Below, piece after piece: positions 35,316 to 46,546 of a DNA stretch of 64,000 nt. The translations under genes were made by a program, and so were the position numbers. The DNA comes from Panicum virgatum. Lineage: Eukaryota > Streptophyta > Magnoliopsida > Poales > Poaceae. The DNA is taken from the NCBI RefSeq assembly GCF_016808335.1, contig NC_053139.1:14061819-14125818 (forward strand). The letters run 5' to 3'. How positions within the stretch are numbered: the first letter of the stretch is position 1; every line of letters begins with the position of its first letter. Under the pieces are notes generated by a model, which did no database searches, was not told where the DNA came from, and saw nothing but the letters and a program-made list of their open reading frames with translations.

Positions 35316-36377
35316 CTACAGGCAGCTCTTGGTCAGAGGTCCCCTTGGAACTTCTGCAGACACGGCCTTATATGGCCCATTAGACAAGCTTGGTGCAACC
35401 TCCTTTTCACCATGCAACATTGAACCGTGCTCCTTCTTGTTTACGAATTCCACTATGGTGTCCATGAGCCTCTCGGTGCTACCACTCGCCGGACCGTACA
35501 GGTGGAAGCCGTGGTCGTCCTCACTGTTCAATTCCACGATGGTCACCTCCCCACGCCACCAGCATCCGCGCATGCGTGCAGCAGACCTGCGGCCGGGTTC
35601 CCGGACGGCGCCCTGCTTCTTGGCCACGGCGACCAGCGCACGCCGGCATGGCAGTAACGCGGTCGCGGCCACCTGCGGTGTCGTGAGAAACCCGCCACCA
35701 TGGCCGGCATTTTCTGTAGGCGGCCACTCGGGTTCCCAGAAGTAGGGATGGATGAGAAGTAGCCCCTCGATGTCGATGTCGATGTCGATGTCGATGTCCT
35801 CGCCATCCCGGCTGGCGCGTACGGCCGTGCGGTAGGCGATGTCGCCACCCGCGCCGTCGCCGGCGACGAAAGTGCAGCGCGGGTCGGCGTGGTACAAGAG
35901 CCAGGGGTCAGCGGAGGATGCCGCCCACCGGAGCGCGGTCCAGGCGTCATCGTAGGCCGCGGTCACGGGATGCTCCGGCACAAGACGGTACTCCACGGAC
36001 ACGACGAGCGCCTTGGCGTGCGCGGCGAGGGAGGTGGCATAACGGTGGTACGTCCGGCAGAACGCGCTCCTCTCCGCCGCCCCGGCGGCGAAGGAACCGC
36101 CATGGAAGAACAAGACGAGGGGAAGCCTCCGGCCTGTTGCGACGGCGCCGGTGGGTAGAAAGAGGCGCGCGGCCACGCCGGCTTCTCGGTCGATGACGAC
36201 GTCCCTCGTCGCGACGCCGGTGATGCCAGGGTCCTCGGATGCTGTCACGAAGGGACTGCGCAGGACCTGCTCGATGCGGCCGTTCTTGTTGTATATGCTT
36301 ATCTTGAGAGGGAGGTCGATCGCGATCTCACTGGCGGCAGTCTTGTCTGCTGCAGAGCTGCTCTTGTTTGCAAGCAT
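35316..36377 (-). CDS. CXE-type carboxylesterase homologue, catalytic residues lost
   Basis: An intronless 353-codon frame of the alpha/beta-hydrolase-3 (plant carboxylesterase, GID1/HSR203J-related) family. The oxyanion-hole HGG motif is intact (LVLFFHGGSF, HGG at about 92-94), followed by VSVEYRLVPEHPVTAAYDDA. The nucleophile motif reads GDGAG (about 173-177), so the catalytic Ser is Gly, a one-base AGC-to-GGC change. The segment before ALVAVAKKQ is shorter than usual and the expected acid residue position reads Gln. The His motif DDHGFHLY remains (His about 289). A (GATATC/GACATC)5 repeat encodes DIDIDIDIDI near 195-203. The C-terminal ~30 residues run past the usual family end. It may be a pseudogene or a non-catalytic binding protein. 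Confidence 0.85.
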   Translation of the reverse strand: MLANKSSSAADKTAASEIAIDLPLKISIYNKNGRIEQVLRSPFVTASEDPGITGVATRDVVIDREAGVAARLFLPTGAVATGRRLPLVLFFHGGSFAAGAAERSAFCRTYHRYATSLAAHAKALVVSVEYRLVPEHPVTAAYDDAWTALRWAASSADPWLLYHADPRCTFVAGDGAGGDIAYRTAVRASRDGEDIDIDIDIDIEGLLLIHPYFWEPEWPPTENAGHGGGFLTTPQVAATALLPCRRALVAVAKKQGAVREPGRRSAARMRGCWWRGEVTIVELNSEDDHGFHLYGPASGSTERLMDTIVEFVNKKEHGSMLHGEKEVAPSLSNGPYKAVSAEVPRGPLTKSCL

Positions 36378-36463
36378 GGTGAACTGGTTTTTCTATGGGC
36401 CGAGGTTACTAGAGCTAGTATACTGGTAGGCTGTGGAGTTGCTGTTCTTCCGCTACTCATGGG

Positions 36464-36471
36464 TTTTTATA
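36464..36471 (-). promoter_or_regulatory. TATA box of the carboxylesterase gene
   Basis: TATAAAAA on the minus strand, about 87 bp upstream of the ATG at 36377, at the spacing expected for a short 5' UTR. Confidence 0.6.
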
Positions 36472-36479
36472 GAAAATTC

Positions 36480-38105
36480 TCATTAATTTGCTTTTTATTT
36501 AATTCATTTCTAATGAGATATATTAACGGTAACGTTACAAACTAGAAAACCACGTTTTTCTGCAAGCCACAAATGACAAGAAAATTTTTAATCACTTGTT
36601 AAAACGTTCAGAAGTTTGAAATTTGAATCTTATAACTTATTCTGACAAAATTTTCAAAATGGATTCAGAAACTTTCAACCAATGATTAAATAAAATAGTC
36701 AAATGAGCGAGAACAACTCAATTCAGATTTGTGGAAACTTTTATTTCCTGCTTGACTAATTCAATATTGTTTCAGTTGAAGGGCCTCATGTTTTGGTAAG
36801 AGACACCACGTGTAAGGAAAGATACGTGAAGTTTTAATGAGTTTCTGCTGCACAACAGATTCATTGAAAACCATAAACCGTTAACCGCCCTGCTGCTATA
36901 ACTTTTCAAGCACAAGAAATTGGAAACACATGGAGCATGCATGCACGTCATATGTAGCACAATTTTCATAACGACTAATATGCTAATAACAAGCATGACG
37001 CATGGTATACATTTTTTCTAGTTGTGTGAATACACATCAGTTGCTTGACAATGAATCGTTCAGCATGATTACTCAGAGATAAAGCTTTTACTTTGCCTGA
37101 GTATTTTCATAAGCGTGTATTTAATTAGTTCAACACATTGGTAGTTCAACACGCATATGAAAATGTAGTGTTTGAGTTGTGGGGTCTCTCAACTAAAGTT
37201 TGGCGAGCAACAAATAAAAACTTCTTAATGATCCAGAAAATGGTTTTGAAGAAAATATAGAATCTGGTTCCAGTAGTCAGCTTTACGAGGTGTTACTTGG
37301 TGAAATTTATGCCTTGCCTACCAGTTTAAATTTTTAAGCCTTTTTCAAACCCAATAAAGATGAAGACACTTTACATGCACGCGCACCAATTACTATGAAT
37401 GCCGCAACTAGATAAATACAAAATGGCCACGCAGTATGTGTCTAGCTATTCTATTGTTAGGCATGCGAATAGATGCATTAGTGAGAGAAATAGTGACAAA
37501 CCCTTGGTTTGATCCCTGATGGGTATGGGCAACCACGTAAGGGTGGAAATAGATCGGATTTGTATGGCATCAGAATGAGATATCATATTTTACCATATTT
37601 TAACTTGAAAAAGGAATTCGAATATGAACACAGATTCAGATATTCTCGAATATGAATGCAAAATAGATAACTCAAATAGATATTCACATTTGGATATTCT
37701 CGAATATGAACAACATTTCAAGGAACAGCACATTGTGAAATCAAAGGCTCATTCTCTCAACAAAACTGAAGTCCATTAATTTTATAAGAGCTCTTTTATA
37801 ATGACTGTAAAGTACCAATGTGTACTTTTAGGTACTTATACCTTGATTTTTTTTATAGCCGTTCATCTATGGAAAGTATTTATAAAGATTAAATTAAATT
37901 AGTATTTGGTCCTACGTTTTGGTACTTGGCCTCACATTTTTGAAGTATCATGTACTTTACCATAGGTACTTCCTACCATCACCACCGTAGGATTTTATAA
38001 TAATACTTAACCAAAAAGACATGTAATAATTTTGTTTGGCCTTAGCACATTTTGCACAGGTAGATGCATATGCAATATGTCATTTCCCCTTAACTAAAAG
38101 GAAGG
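36480..38105. other. AT-rich intergenic DNA with a short direct repeat
   Basis: No gene. A gatattctcgaatatgaa word is repeated at 37639-37656 and 37693-37710 in a segment (37537-37715) that looks like part of a high-copy DNA transposon. Region 37800-37990 has several ggtacttt/aaagtacc words without clear terminal repeats. Confidence 0.4.
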
Positions 38106-38109
38106 GTGT

Positions 38110-38395
38110 TTTTTTTTTGCGAAACAGAGTACAAACACAGACGCACACTCACCCTTATGAATACACGCACGTAACCCTACCTCTATGAGCATCTTCGAGA
38201 GACTGAGCCAGCAGATTCTCGAGATTGACGAAGTCACCAGTGGCACCTCGCTATCGACGGACACGTCGCCTATTACTAAGAAAATAGCGCTGGTTAAATC
38301 CTGAAAGGAATATGGGCGCGCCAGCGCTGAGTCGACGATTTGAATCCTGGTGGCGAGGTTCCACCACAAGAAACGCTGGTGAAAGGATGTTGCAG
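38110..38395 (-). mobile_element. Au-SINE-like element
   Basis: On the minus strand: a polymerase III B-box-like GGATTCAAATC (about 38347-38337) in a CCACCAGGATTC context, then GTGACTTCGTCAATCTCGAG, CTCAGTCTCTCGAAGATGCT, GTGAGTGTGCGTCTGTGTTT and a short A-run. The order matches the cereal Au SINE and the fragment at 10665-10836. No clear TSD. Confidence 0.75.
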
Positions 38396-38526
38396 AGTAT
38401 AGGTCAGTAGACATGAAACGGCACATCATAGTTTAATATAATTTTTTTTCTCTGCGGATTGCAATTAGGCTGAAATGCTCCACGGGTCATGCGTATGATA
38501 GATTCTGTCGCACATGGTGTGATATA

Positions 38527-38862
38527 GGGCCTGTTTGGTTCCAAATTTTTTTCAGAAGTCTCTATCACATTAAAAAAAATCTTACTATTTTATATTATTA
38601 AATAAAATCTATTTATAAATATTTTTTGACAGCTGAGTGCTTTTTCGCGAGACAAATCTAATGAGCCTAATTAATTCATAATTTGCTACAGTGATGCTAC
38701 AGTAACCATTTGCTAATCATAAATTAAGATACACTATTAGATTCGTCTTGCAGTTTAGCCCCAGGATTCTGCAGTTAGTTTTATAATTAACCTTTATTTA
38801 ATATTTCTAAATACTAAAAAGTCCCTGAGACTTTTTTTAAATCCCTGTTCCAAAACACCCTC
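38527..38862. mobile_element. Tourist-like MITE (PIF/Harbinger)
   Basis: Begins GGGCCTGTTTGGTTCC and ends with the diverged inverted form CTGTTCCAAAACACCC. The interior is AT-rich with the ttcgcgagacaaatctaatg and gctacagtaaccatttgct segments typical of this abundant grass family. A clean 3-bp TSD is not preserved. Confidence 0.8.
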
Positions 38863-39067
38863 ATATTATCGCGGCGGAATCCCAGGCAGACCCCAGGCCC
38901 CAAATCTGAAGCCCAGCCCCCGAACCATTATGTATGAGTATGTGAAGCCCAAAGGCCTAGTCCGCTTCTATAGCCTTCTACAAATGAAGTCCAAATGCTA
39001 TCACTGACTTCACATCAAGAAATGTTCTATGAAATTGTTAGAAAGGACAATCCTTTGTAGTTTGGTG

Positions 39068-39310
39068 CTCCCTCAGTCCGGAATATAGTTAGCTTTAGCA
39101 TTTTTCAGACAGATTATGGAGGCCGGTGAAAAGACTGTTAAATGCCACAGCTGTACTAGCAACAATCATGCCTAATTTACAGGTGGATGATCGCGTATTG
39201 CATGGCTCCATATGCCTTCCTAATGTGTTCTGACCTGCCAAATATGCATACATGATGAGGGGGTATTGAGATAAATTTTGAACATTGAACATAGCTATAT
39301 TCGGAGGGAG
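39068..39310. mobile_element. Stowaway-like MITE (Tc1/mariner)
   Basis: Left end CTCCCTCAGTCCGGAATATAG and right end CTATATTCGGAGGGAG are inverted copies of the Stowaway terminus. TA follows on the right (39311-39312); the left target base pair reads TG, consistent with a mutated TA. Confidence 0.8.
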
Positions 39311-39850
39311 TACTATATCACTGTTTTTTTTACCAATAATATGGTATTGTATATCTTTAGTTCTACGTTTCCTTTTTTGATTTGTTATTTCTGCTCCCAT
39401 TGACTACCTACATGTGCGTGGGACCTATTGTTCGTGTCTTTATTTCCTAATAAAAATTAGTAGAAAAATGTACTTGTTCAGTAATCGTCCAGATTATACT
39501 TGGATCGATCATGTGGAATCTACACACACGAGCTGCACTGCCAGAGTAGAGACAGTTTTTTCAGGAGACCCAGTTACGCGTAAACAGATGGCGCGCCCCT
39601 TTCACATTTTACACGACCACATTAAACAAACCGAAGAAAAGCATTTTGCTTGCACGATCATTAGCGCGCACTGGCCTAGTGATGCTTTTCGCTTTTGTCC
39701 ATACTCGATGGCGATCATACGCTCCATTAGGCTCATTAATCAATCCAGCAATGTCCCCGAATCTGCCATCACACTCCATTGCTCTCGATCGTTCGTCAAA
39801 GGGGCACCAACCTTCCTGCCGTCTTCTTCCTCCAGCCTCCAGCTCCCCCC

Positions 39851-39857
39851 TATAAAT
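39851..39857 (+). promoter_or_regulatory. Candidate TATA box
   Basis: CCCCCTATAAATCC in a pyrimidine-rich context, about 165 bp before the ATG at 40018. It is probably the promoter of the truncated gene start there. Confidence 0.45.
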
Positions 39858-40017
39858 CCACAGCCACTTGACTCGACGACCACCCCCAACGCGATTGAGC
39901 TCTCACAGGTTAGATAGAGGTTTTGCGCCAATCATAGCAAGGCTAGACTGTGACAGGTGTGGTGTTAGCTACTTGCATTGCGCCAATCCAGAAAGAGAGA
40001 GAAGCCAGCCAATCATC

Positions 40018-40296
40018 ATGTGTGATCAGACCAAGTGCTCGTCGTACACGAGGCTCGGCCTGCGGCGGTGGTCGCGGCCGGCGAGGGGGTTCCGGCTGAG
40101 CCCGACGCGCATCTCAGACAATGTTAATTATCTAGTAGGATTTGAAATAGTACTAAATGCAGCTACACGATCTGTATGCAGCTCTACACCTTACATATTG
40201 CAGATTGAGAAGATCAGCTTTTCTCTTATTATATATGCCTCAAAAACGTCTAAAGATAGGGGGGAAATAAAGCTAACACCCAATCGACTGTTTTAG
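40018..40296 (+). CDS. Truncated start of a small grass gene, Arg-rich N-terminus
   Basis: ATG with a preceding TATA box begins a basic segment (TRLGLRRWSRPARGFRLSP) that resembles the N-terminus of small grass-specific proteins of unknown function. GC-rich codon usage stops abruptly near 40115 and the frame continues into AT-rich sequence without character until 40296. The probable explanation is a gene truncated by deletion or insertion, leaving promoter and first ~32 codons. Family recognition is weak. Confidence 0.3.
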   Translation: MCDQTKCSSYTRLGLRRWSRPARGFRLSPTRISDNVNYLVGFEIVLNAATRSVCSSTPYILQIEKISFSLIIYASKTSKDRGEIKLTPNRLF

Positions 40297-40299
40297 CCT

Positions 40300-40916
40300 T
40301 TCCTTGCATTTTATTTGATTTTGGGTTTTCCTATTTCTTGCAGCACATTATGCGTGTAGGCTTCTTGTCCGGCATTGAGAAAATTTACCAGCGGTCAGAA
40401 AATTCCTCGGAGTGTTGGACATAGACACACAGTACTAGTTCAAGTACTTGTTCTCTAGTTGAGAAACAGAAATGGGCCATACGTAGGTACAAGCCCTCAA
40501 GGAATTGGGGGAAAAAATGCACCTTTGCGATTTCTAATTCCATGGGCTCGCACGCACAAATCTACAATGGACCAGCGCAATCATCTGCACATACCTTTGG
40601 TCATTAGAATAAGATGCCCTACACGATCCCAAATCCACTAGAAAACTGCATCCTGAAGGACAAAAGCACGCTGCTTGCAGAAACCAAGAAAGAAGAAGTG
40701 GATCAGGAAATTCAGCGGCTGACCCACCCCATCTGCTGCGCTAGCTGCACTTTGTGGCTCCCTGTTTCCCTCTCTCCCAACTCGAGACAGAAAAACCGGC
40801 GATAGCGAGGTGCCAAGGGCATGACCGGTTGAATGGTAGCGGCACGTTGTTGCAAAGATCACGAAAGAAAATGCAAGTGAAAAAGGGAGAAGATCCGAAT
40901 CAATCAACGGGGCACA
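40300..40916. other. Intergenic left flank of the nested retrotransposon
   Basis: No conserved gene. A minus-strand frame (40638 upward) stays open to the insertion point and continues in frame on the other side at 58136. Confidence 0.35.
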
Positions 40917-40938
40917 TATAAGTATATAACGAACATGG

Positions 40939-41007
<69 letters not shown>

Positions 41008-42415
41008 ATTTCGAGTGATTTTGGTAATCGTATGACAACGCAATCAATGTGACTAATGCTTTTATTAAGTGAACATTTCTAGATCTCAGGGATGAAGTAA
41101 AAAGGCCATGCAAAGCAAAACACGAAGAAAGAACTCAAAAAAACGCTGAATTAGACGAGTTCTACTGAAATCAGTAGCACCGGAAGAACCAATGCCTATA
41201 GCATCGGTGCATCCGATGGTTGTCTGAAGATCCGACGCATTGGCATTGGTGCAAGTCTGAACGCCTCTGGAGATCAAGTGAAGAAACAAGTGAAGCACCG
41301 GTTGAACCGACGGTCTAAGAAGATGCATTGGTGCAATCGATGTACTGTGTTCCAGATACGATGCAAGTTGCGCAGGAGCCAAGCCTTCAGCACCGGTTGA
41401 ACCGGTGGTATGTCGGTGCATCGCGTCGGAGCAATGACGTCAGCAGAAGAGAAAAGTCCAACGGCTAGTCCAGTTGTTGTTGTGACCGGTCTAACTGATG
41501 CCCAGAGAATCGGTTCATCCGATGGTCTCTAGAGTCGCTGCAACTATGTCAGCAAGCCAACGGCTACTTCAGTTGCTGTGAGTGACCAGAAGTTCTGATG
41601 CCTCTTCACCGGAAGTTTCGATGCCTACGCAGAATTCTGCCAACGGCTACAAACGGATAGTTCGACTTGGAGGCCTATATATATGTGCTCCCCCGGCCAT
41701 TTAAAGATTGCTGGAGTTGCTGAACATTCCACACACACCCAAGAACATCTCCAAGCCATCCAAGTGCATAAAGATCAAATCCTTAGTCTTTAGCACAAGC
41801 TTTGTGAGTGTTAGTACAAGGTTAGATCTTGAGTGAGTGTACAAGTAAGGTTTAGATCCTTGTGGCTAGTTCTAGAGTGAACCAAAAGTGTATCTCGGTG
41901 TGCCGGCATCCTTGGAGCCTTGGAGGGTCGCCAGCACGTCAACGACTCTCCGGCTTGGTGTGGAGCGGCGTCGACAACTTTGTGCGGGGGACGGAGACCC
42001 CTCCTTCGTGGGCAATCTCCCTTAGTGAAGATCAGGATCAAGGTGACCGTGATTGTGTTCACAGGAGAGACTTGATTGCCGGGAAGCGATACTCTTAGTT
42101 AGTGCTTCAACAACGTGGACGTAGGGGTGCCTTTGTGGCAATCCGAACCACGGGATAAATCCTCGTGTCGAGAGTTTACTTCCTCTCATCCCTCTATTTA
42201 AGCTTCCGCATTTCATATTGCAATTTGTTTGCCTTTATTTTCTTAGTGTAGTATCTTGCTAGAATCGGCTATAGGTTGCAAAACTCTTTTGGGATGAGGG
42301 TTTCACACTAAGTTTTGTGCAAACTAGTTGGAGCCATAGGTTAAGGTTTTAAGAGAGCCTAATTCACCCCTCCCCCTTTTAGGCTAGAGCACCCGATCGT
42401 TTACAATTGGTATCA
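40917..42415 (+). repeat. 5' LTR of the outer element
   Basis: Homologous to 56763-58135. Several CACCGGTTGAACCGACG-type motifs lie before a TATA box (41676-41684). It ends CGATCGTTTACA just before the primer site. An (AT)n tract interrupts the first 100 bp, and about 60 bp near the end are absent from the 3' LTR. Confidence 0.9.
40941..41004. repeat. (AT)n microsatellite inside the 5' LTR
   Basis: A 64-bp pure AT alternation at a site where the 3' LTR has only a short non-repetitive sequence, so the expansion followed the insertion. Confidence 0.95.
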
Positions 42416-42417
42416 GA

Positions 42418-42430
42418 GCCGGGACTCACT
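42418..42430 (+). promoter_or_regulatory. Primer-binding site of the outer element
   Basis: TGGTATCAGAGCC, complementary to initiator tRNA-Met, two bases after the LTR end. Confidence 0.9.
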
Positions 42431-42531
42431 TCTCTCACAAAGAAAGTCAATTTCATTGGCAAATTTGTGTTTATCGGCTCATTAGAACGGTAGGCTTCAC
42501 CGCCTAATGAGTTAGCTCTTAGGGGGAAAGG

Positions 42532-43177
42532 ATGGATCCTTTTAGACCCGCTCCACGGTTCGACGGCACGAGCTTCCAATGATGGAAGATGCTAATGCAA
42601 GCCCATCTCCAAGCGACGGGACTAAACGTTTGGAGAGTTGTGAGTGAGGGCATAAAAAATAATGGTCAACAAGAGAAGCAATATGATGTCACCGCAAAAT
42701 GCATAATTTTATCTTCTCTTAATGATAATGTGTTCAATCTTGTTTATTCTTGTGAAAATGCTAAAAAATTATGGCAAACTATCATCGAGAACCATGAGGG
42801 CACGGAGGATGTTGCCAAATAAAGATATCATGTTCTCATTGATAAGCTTAATAGTTTTAAGCAACTTGATGATGAGAATGCCGAATCTATGTACTCACGA
42901 TTGAATAGTCTTGTGAATGAGGTTAATTCCTTATGTGTGAAGCAAATTAAAGATTTGGAACTCATTCGCAAGATCCTTCACTCACTCTGAAGGCCGGAAT
43001 ATGATTTGGTGACAACAATTCTATATGAGAAAGATCTCACCACAATGACACCAAATCAAGTCCTCAACAAGTTGATTGCCCATGAGCTACGCGATTACAT
43101 CAAGACAAAGATGCCGTTTTATTCACCAATACATAGCGCACTTGCATACAAGCAACTCAAAAAGTTGAAGAACCTGT
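42532..43177 (+). pseudogene. Outer-element gag, 5' part
   Basis: From ATG 42532 a single frame encodes a copia gag (PFRPAPRFDGTSFQ, then LNVWRVVSEG, VNEVNSLCVKQIKDLELI, VTTILYEKDLTTMTP, NKLIAHEL). It is interrupted by stop codons at 42580-42582, 42820-42822 and 42988-42990. After KQLKKLKN (about 43170) the reading frame runs into the truncated LTR of the inner element. The rest of gag resumes at 55063. Confidence 0.85.
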
Positions 43178-43179
43178 GT

Positions 43180-43708
43180 AACCGGTGTATAGAACCTGTC
43201 CAGACTCTGCTGACTGCGTTTAACCGACGTATACAAAAGTGGAAGCGTCGGTCAAATCGGTGTATAGACTTTTTCTGATTTTGCCTTTTCTGATTTGAGT
43301 CTTGAGTGAAATCCAAATATTCTTGAGATATAAGTTGAAAACCACTTATTTGAACTTCTAGGAAACTGAGTGACCATAGTGTGCATCCATTTTCAAATAA
43401 CCATGTCCATGCTCAAGTTACTTGACCTTAACCCCTCTTAATAGTGCGATCACTACAAAACTATAAAACCTATACTAACCTAAGTGTCCTTCTCAACCTT
43501 ACGACACTTAGGACTAGAAAGATCCTTAGTCTTGTTATATATTTGAGTTGAATACCGAGATCGCCTTTTTGAATAACGAAATTGAGGGGCCTCTTTTGAC
43601 ATATGACCAAATGAGCGATAATGATCTATTAAGCTGCACAAACTCATTAGTCATAATAATAGTTGTCATTAATCACCGAAACATACCTAGAGGGCCTAGA
43701 TGCTTACA
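43180..43708 (-). repeat. 3' LTR of the inner element, truncated
   Basis: Matches 54529-55062 closely. The remaining ~1,150 bp of the LTR, including promoter and downstream part, are missing. The break lies at the motif taaccggtgtatag. Confidence 0.92.
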
Positions 43709-43722
43709 ATCTCCTCCTTTTT
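43709..43722 (-). promoter_or_regulatory. Polypurine tract of the inner element
   Basis: AAAAAGGAGGAGAT on the minus strand, directly upstream of the TGTAAGCATC start of the 3' LTR. Confidence 0.85.
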
Positions 43723-44107
43723 GGTGATTGATGACAACACAAACATACATAACGAGAGAGCGAGAAAGATAAAACAGGATAAACACAAGCAAACTCGAAA
43801 AAGGACCAAAGAGCTCAACGGCTCAAACGAAATCCATAGATATGTCTCAAACCACAGCATACTCAAGCGTCAAATGTACATATCCATGAACTAACACCAA
43901 ATGATATAAAACATCAAAGTCCTGATAACTACGAGCTCTCTCTATCTCTACCCCTCCCCCTAACTCCAACTCCCCCTGACTCTCTCTCCCCCTTTGGCAA
44001 CAAAGCACCAAAAAGGCGAGCTACTGGTCCGGCTGTCGCGGTACGGCGAGGAAGCGGTCCGGGTCATCGTCGTCGTCGGACGGTGAACCCTTGGTGACGG
44101 ACGGGAG

Positions 44108-46546
44108 CTACTGGTCGGAGCTGACTGGGGGTGTAGCCGTCGTGGAGGCTCTCGTGCTAGCACTGCCTGGAAGAGGGTCCGTAGACGTGGTAACCGGCTC
44201 AGCAGAAGATGTGTCAACATCTGAAGTAGTATGAGCTGAAGCTGCCGGCTGTGTCGACTGTAGAACTAGAGACTCCTCTCCTCCTCCCCCTGAAGGTAGT
44301 GTCTGTGGTACAACGGGGAGGGCGACTGACTGAACTACCGACGGTGAGTCCTGGAAGAGTGTAGTCGCTGGCAGTGGTGAGAAGAGCGGACGACCGGCAG
44401 ACCCAAGGAGTGCGGACATCGAGAACGTGGTCTCCGGTGTCGCTGAGGTAGCTGGAGCTGCAGTAGGGGCTGGAGCTGGAGTGACTGCAAGCTGAGGTGC
44501 TCCAACACCCTGAAGGCCTGGTTGTCCTGGCTGCTGCGGGGCGAGTCCGGTGTGAGTGTAAAGCTGTGTAATCATCCCGAATATCGCCATCATGCCCTGC
44601 TGCATCTGCTGGAACTGAGCGTCTGTCCTCTGTGAAACTCTGTCAATGAGCCCGACAAAATGCTCCTCCGCTGCAGCACGCTCTCGGGCGGCCTCCCTCT
44701 ATATCGCTGCAAGCTGAGCCTCATGGGCTCTCCTGGCCTCCTCCTGTGCTATCCGATCCTCTCGCTGCTGAGTCACATGATGCTGAAGAAGAGAGGTAAG
44801 CTCGGATGGCTGAGTCACCTGGGACTCTGTAATAGTAGCAGCTGCCGGTGACTCTGGAGCTGGCTCTCGGGACCCTCCTGCCTCGTGGTCGTGACTGGCG
44901 GGTGCTGCAGGAAAGTACTCGGCATCCTCGGAGGAGTCTGACTCAAGCTCAGACCAGTGTATCTCATCATCTCCTCCGGGAAGCTGTGCCTCAGCTGCTA
45001 GGAGTGCCTCGTCCTCCTGTGCCACTCTGGCCTGTGCCTCAGGTGACAACTGTGCCATGGCAGCTCTCTCTGCCTGTCTGCCCCTCCTCCGGTCCTGGGG
45101 AGCTGTCGGACGGTAAACTGGGAACCGGGGAGCCTCATCCTGACGGTAAACTGCACTGACGGGTGACTCAGCTGGCACAATCATAGAACAGATATAGCTG
45201 ATCCAGTGAGCATACGGAAACTGACATACAACGCCCATCCCGTCAGTGATCACATCCTCGATCTCAGCCAAAATGAAGTCAACAATGTCAAAGGGCTCGT
45301 GAGTGAGGATGTGAAGTAGTAGCAGCTGCTGCAGGCCTGTAAACCCCTCTGGGTAGCCACTCCTCGGCAACAACGTCCTCCGGAGGGCCATGTGAACTGC
45401 GTACGCCTCTGGGGTTAGCAAGCTAGGCACTCTGGCATACGACGCTGGAAACGGCTGGCGGAAGCACTGAGAGATCGCCTCGTGAGAAGGTGCAATCCCG
45501 CCAATCATAGCTCTGCGCGGTGGATCTGCGTCTCCGTATACCATCTCGTGCAGGGAGACATCAACCAAATCAACTCCAAGTATCACTGCTATCGTCGCCC
45601 TGGACAGACCAAAGACCTGGCCTCCAAAAACAAAGTGTACGGCTCTGCGCTCAGGAGCGATCCAGGCTGTGGCATAGAATACTCTGACCCAGTCCTCTAT
45701 GTACCTGTTCTGCTCCATCTGAAGTTGCCTGGGCAGACCTCTGAAGTGGGCAAAGTGCTCTCTAATATCAGCTCCCCCTGCAGCTGTCCTCAGAGAAATC
45801 CAGTCAAGCACCCTGTGCAGAAAGATCCTATGCCCCCGCCTCTGGTAGGTCTCGTAGAAACTGGCCTGAAGAAGCGTCCAGAACCTACGGTCAACCCTGC
45901 TGTCATGGATCACGGGAAACCAGTCCTCCTCTCCAACACTCTACCTGAGCCTCTTGACGTTCGCCGCATTGGCCTTGGTCAAGTTCTGGAGCAGCACACC
46001 TGGCTCCAGACGCACAACAGTGTCCATACGGAACACTGCGCGCTCGGCCTCTAGGGCCTCGGCTCTACGGGCTGCTGCTGCTGCGGACCTGCGAGGATCC
46101 TGTGGCTGGTGACCTCCTCGCGTCCTCGGTCCAGTGCGACGCTCGGTCGCTGGCGAAGAGTCTCCTGCTGGGGACGTCTGTCGAGTGCGGCCAGAACGTC
46201 GTAGAGTCGGTGACTCCTGTGTGCTCTGCCCCTGAGACTGCTCAGACTGCTCTGCCTCTGAATCTGCATCTGACTCTGCAGCTAAAACTGAGTGATCTGA
46301 CTCTGCTGCTGCCTCGGTCGTGGCTCTGGTGGCCCTGGCACCTCTGACTCTGCCCATACCTCAGCCTCTGCCTCTGCCCCTGGCTGGCTGCTCCCTGATC
46401 ACGAGCGGACGAGCACGGCCTGACGCCTGCTCCTCGGCGGCCTTGGCCACCATCTCGGCCCTTTTGGCTTCTCTCTCTGCGCGAGTCCGCTTGCGGACGG
46501 GCTTCTCAACCACAACTTCCTTCCCCTTCCTCATCTCGCGACCCAT
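44108..46546 (-). pseudogene. Sirevirus envelope-like ORF (putative plant transposon protein domain)
   Basis: An 813-codon frame between pol and the 3' LTR, read from ATG 46546 (MGREMRKGKEVVVEKPVRKR). A basic Ala/Arg/Glu-rich N-terminal part is followed by the conserved domain (FWTLLQASFYETYQRRGHRI, YIEDWVRVFYATAWI, LTPEAYAVHMALRRTLLPR, VDFILAEIEDVITDGMG), then an acidic segment, a Gln/Glu/Ala coiled region and a Pro/Thr/Ser-rich tail. Three in-frame stops interrupt one frame: TGA 46361-46363, TAG 45941-45943 and TAG 44699-44701. No frameshift was needed. There is no convincing signal peptide or transmembrane helix, so a true envelope function is unproven; the name is historical for this Sirevirus gene. 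Confidence 0.85.

Noticed and set aside
44660..46054. Plus-strand ORFs opposite the envelope-like gene
   Set aside because: Antisense shadows of the minus-strand envelope-like frame.
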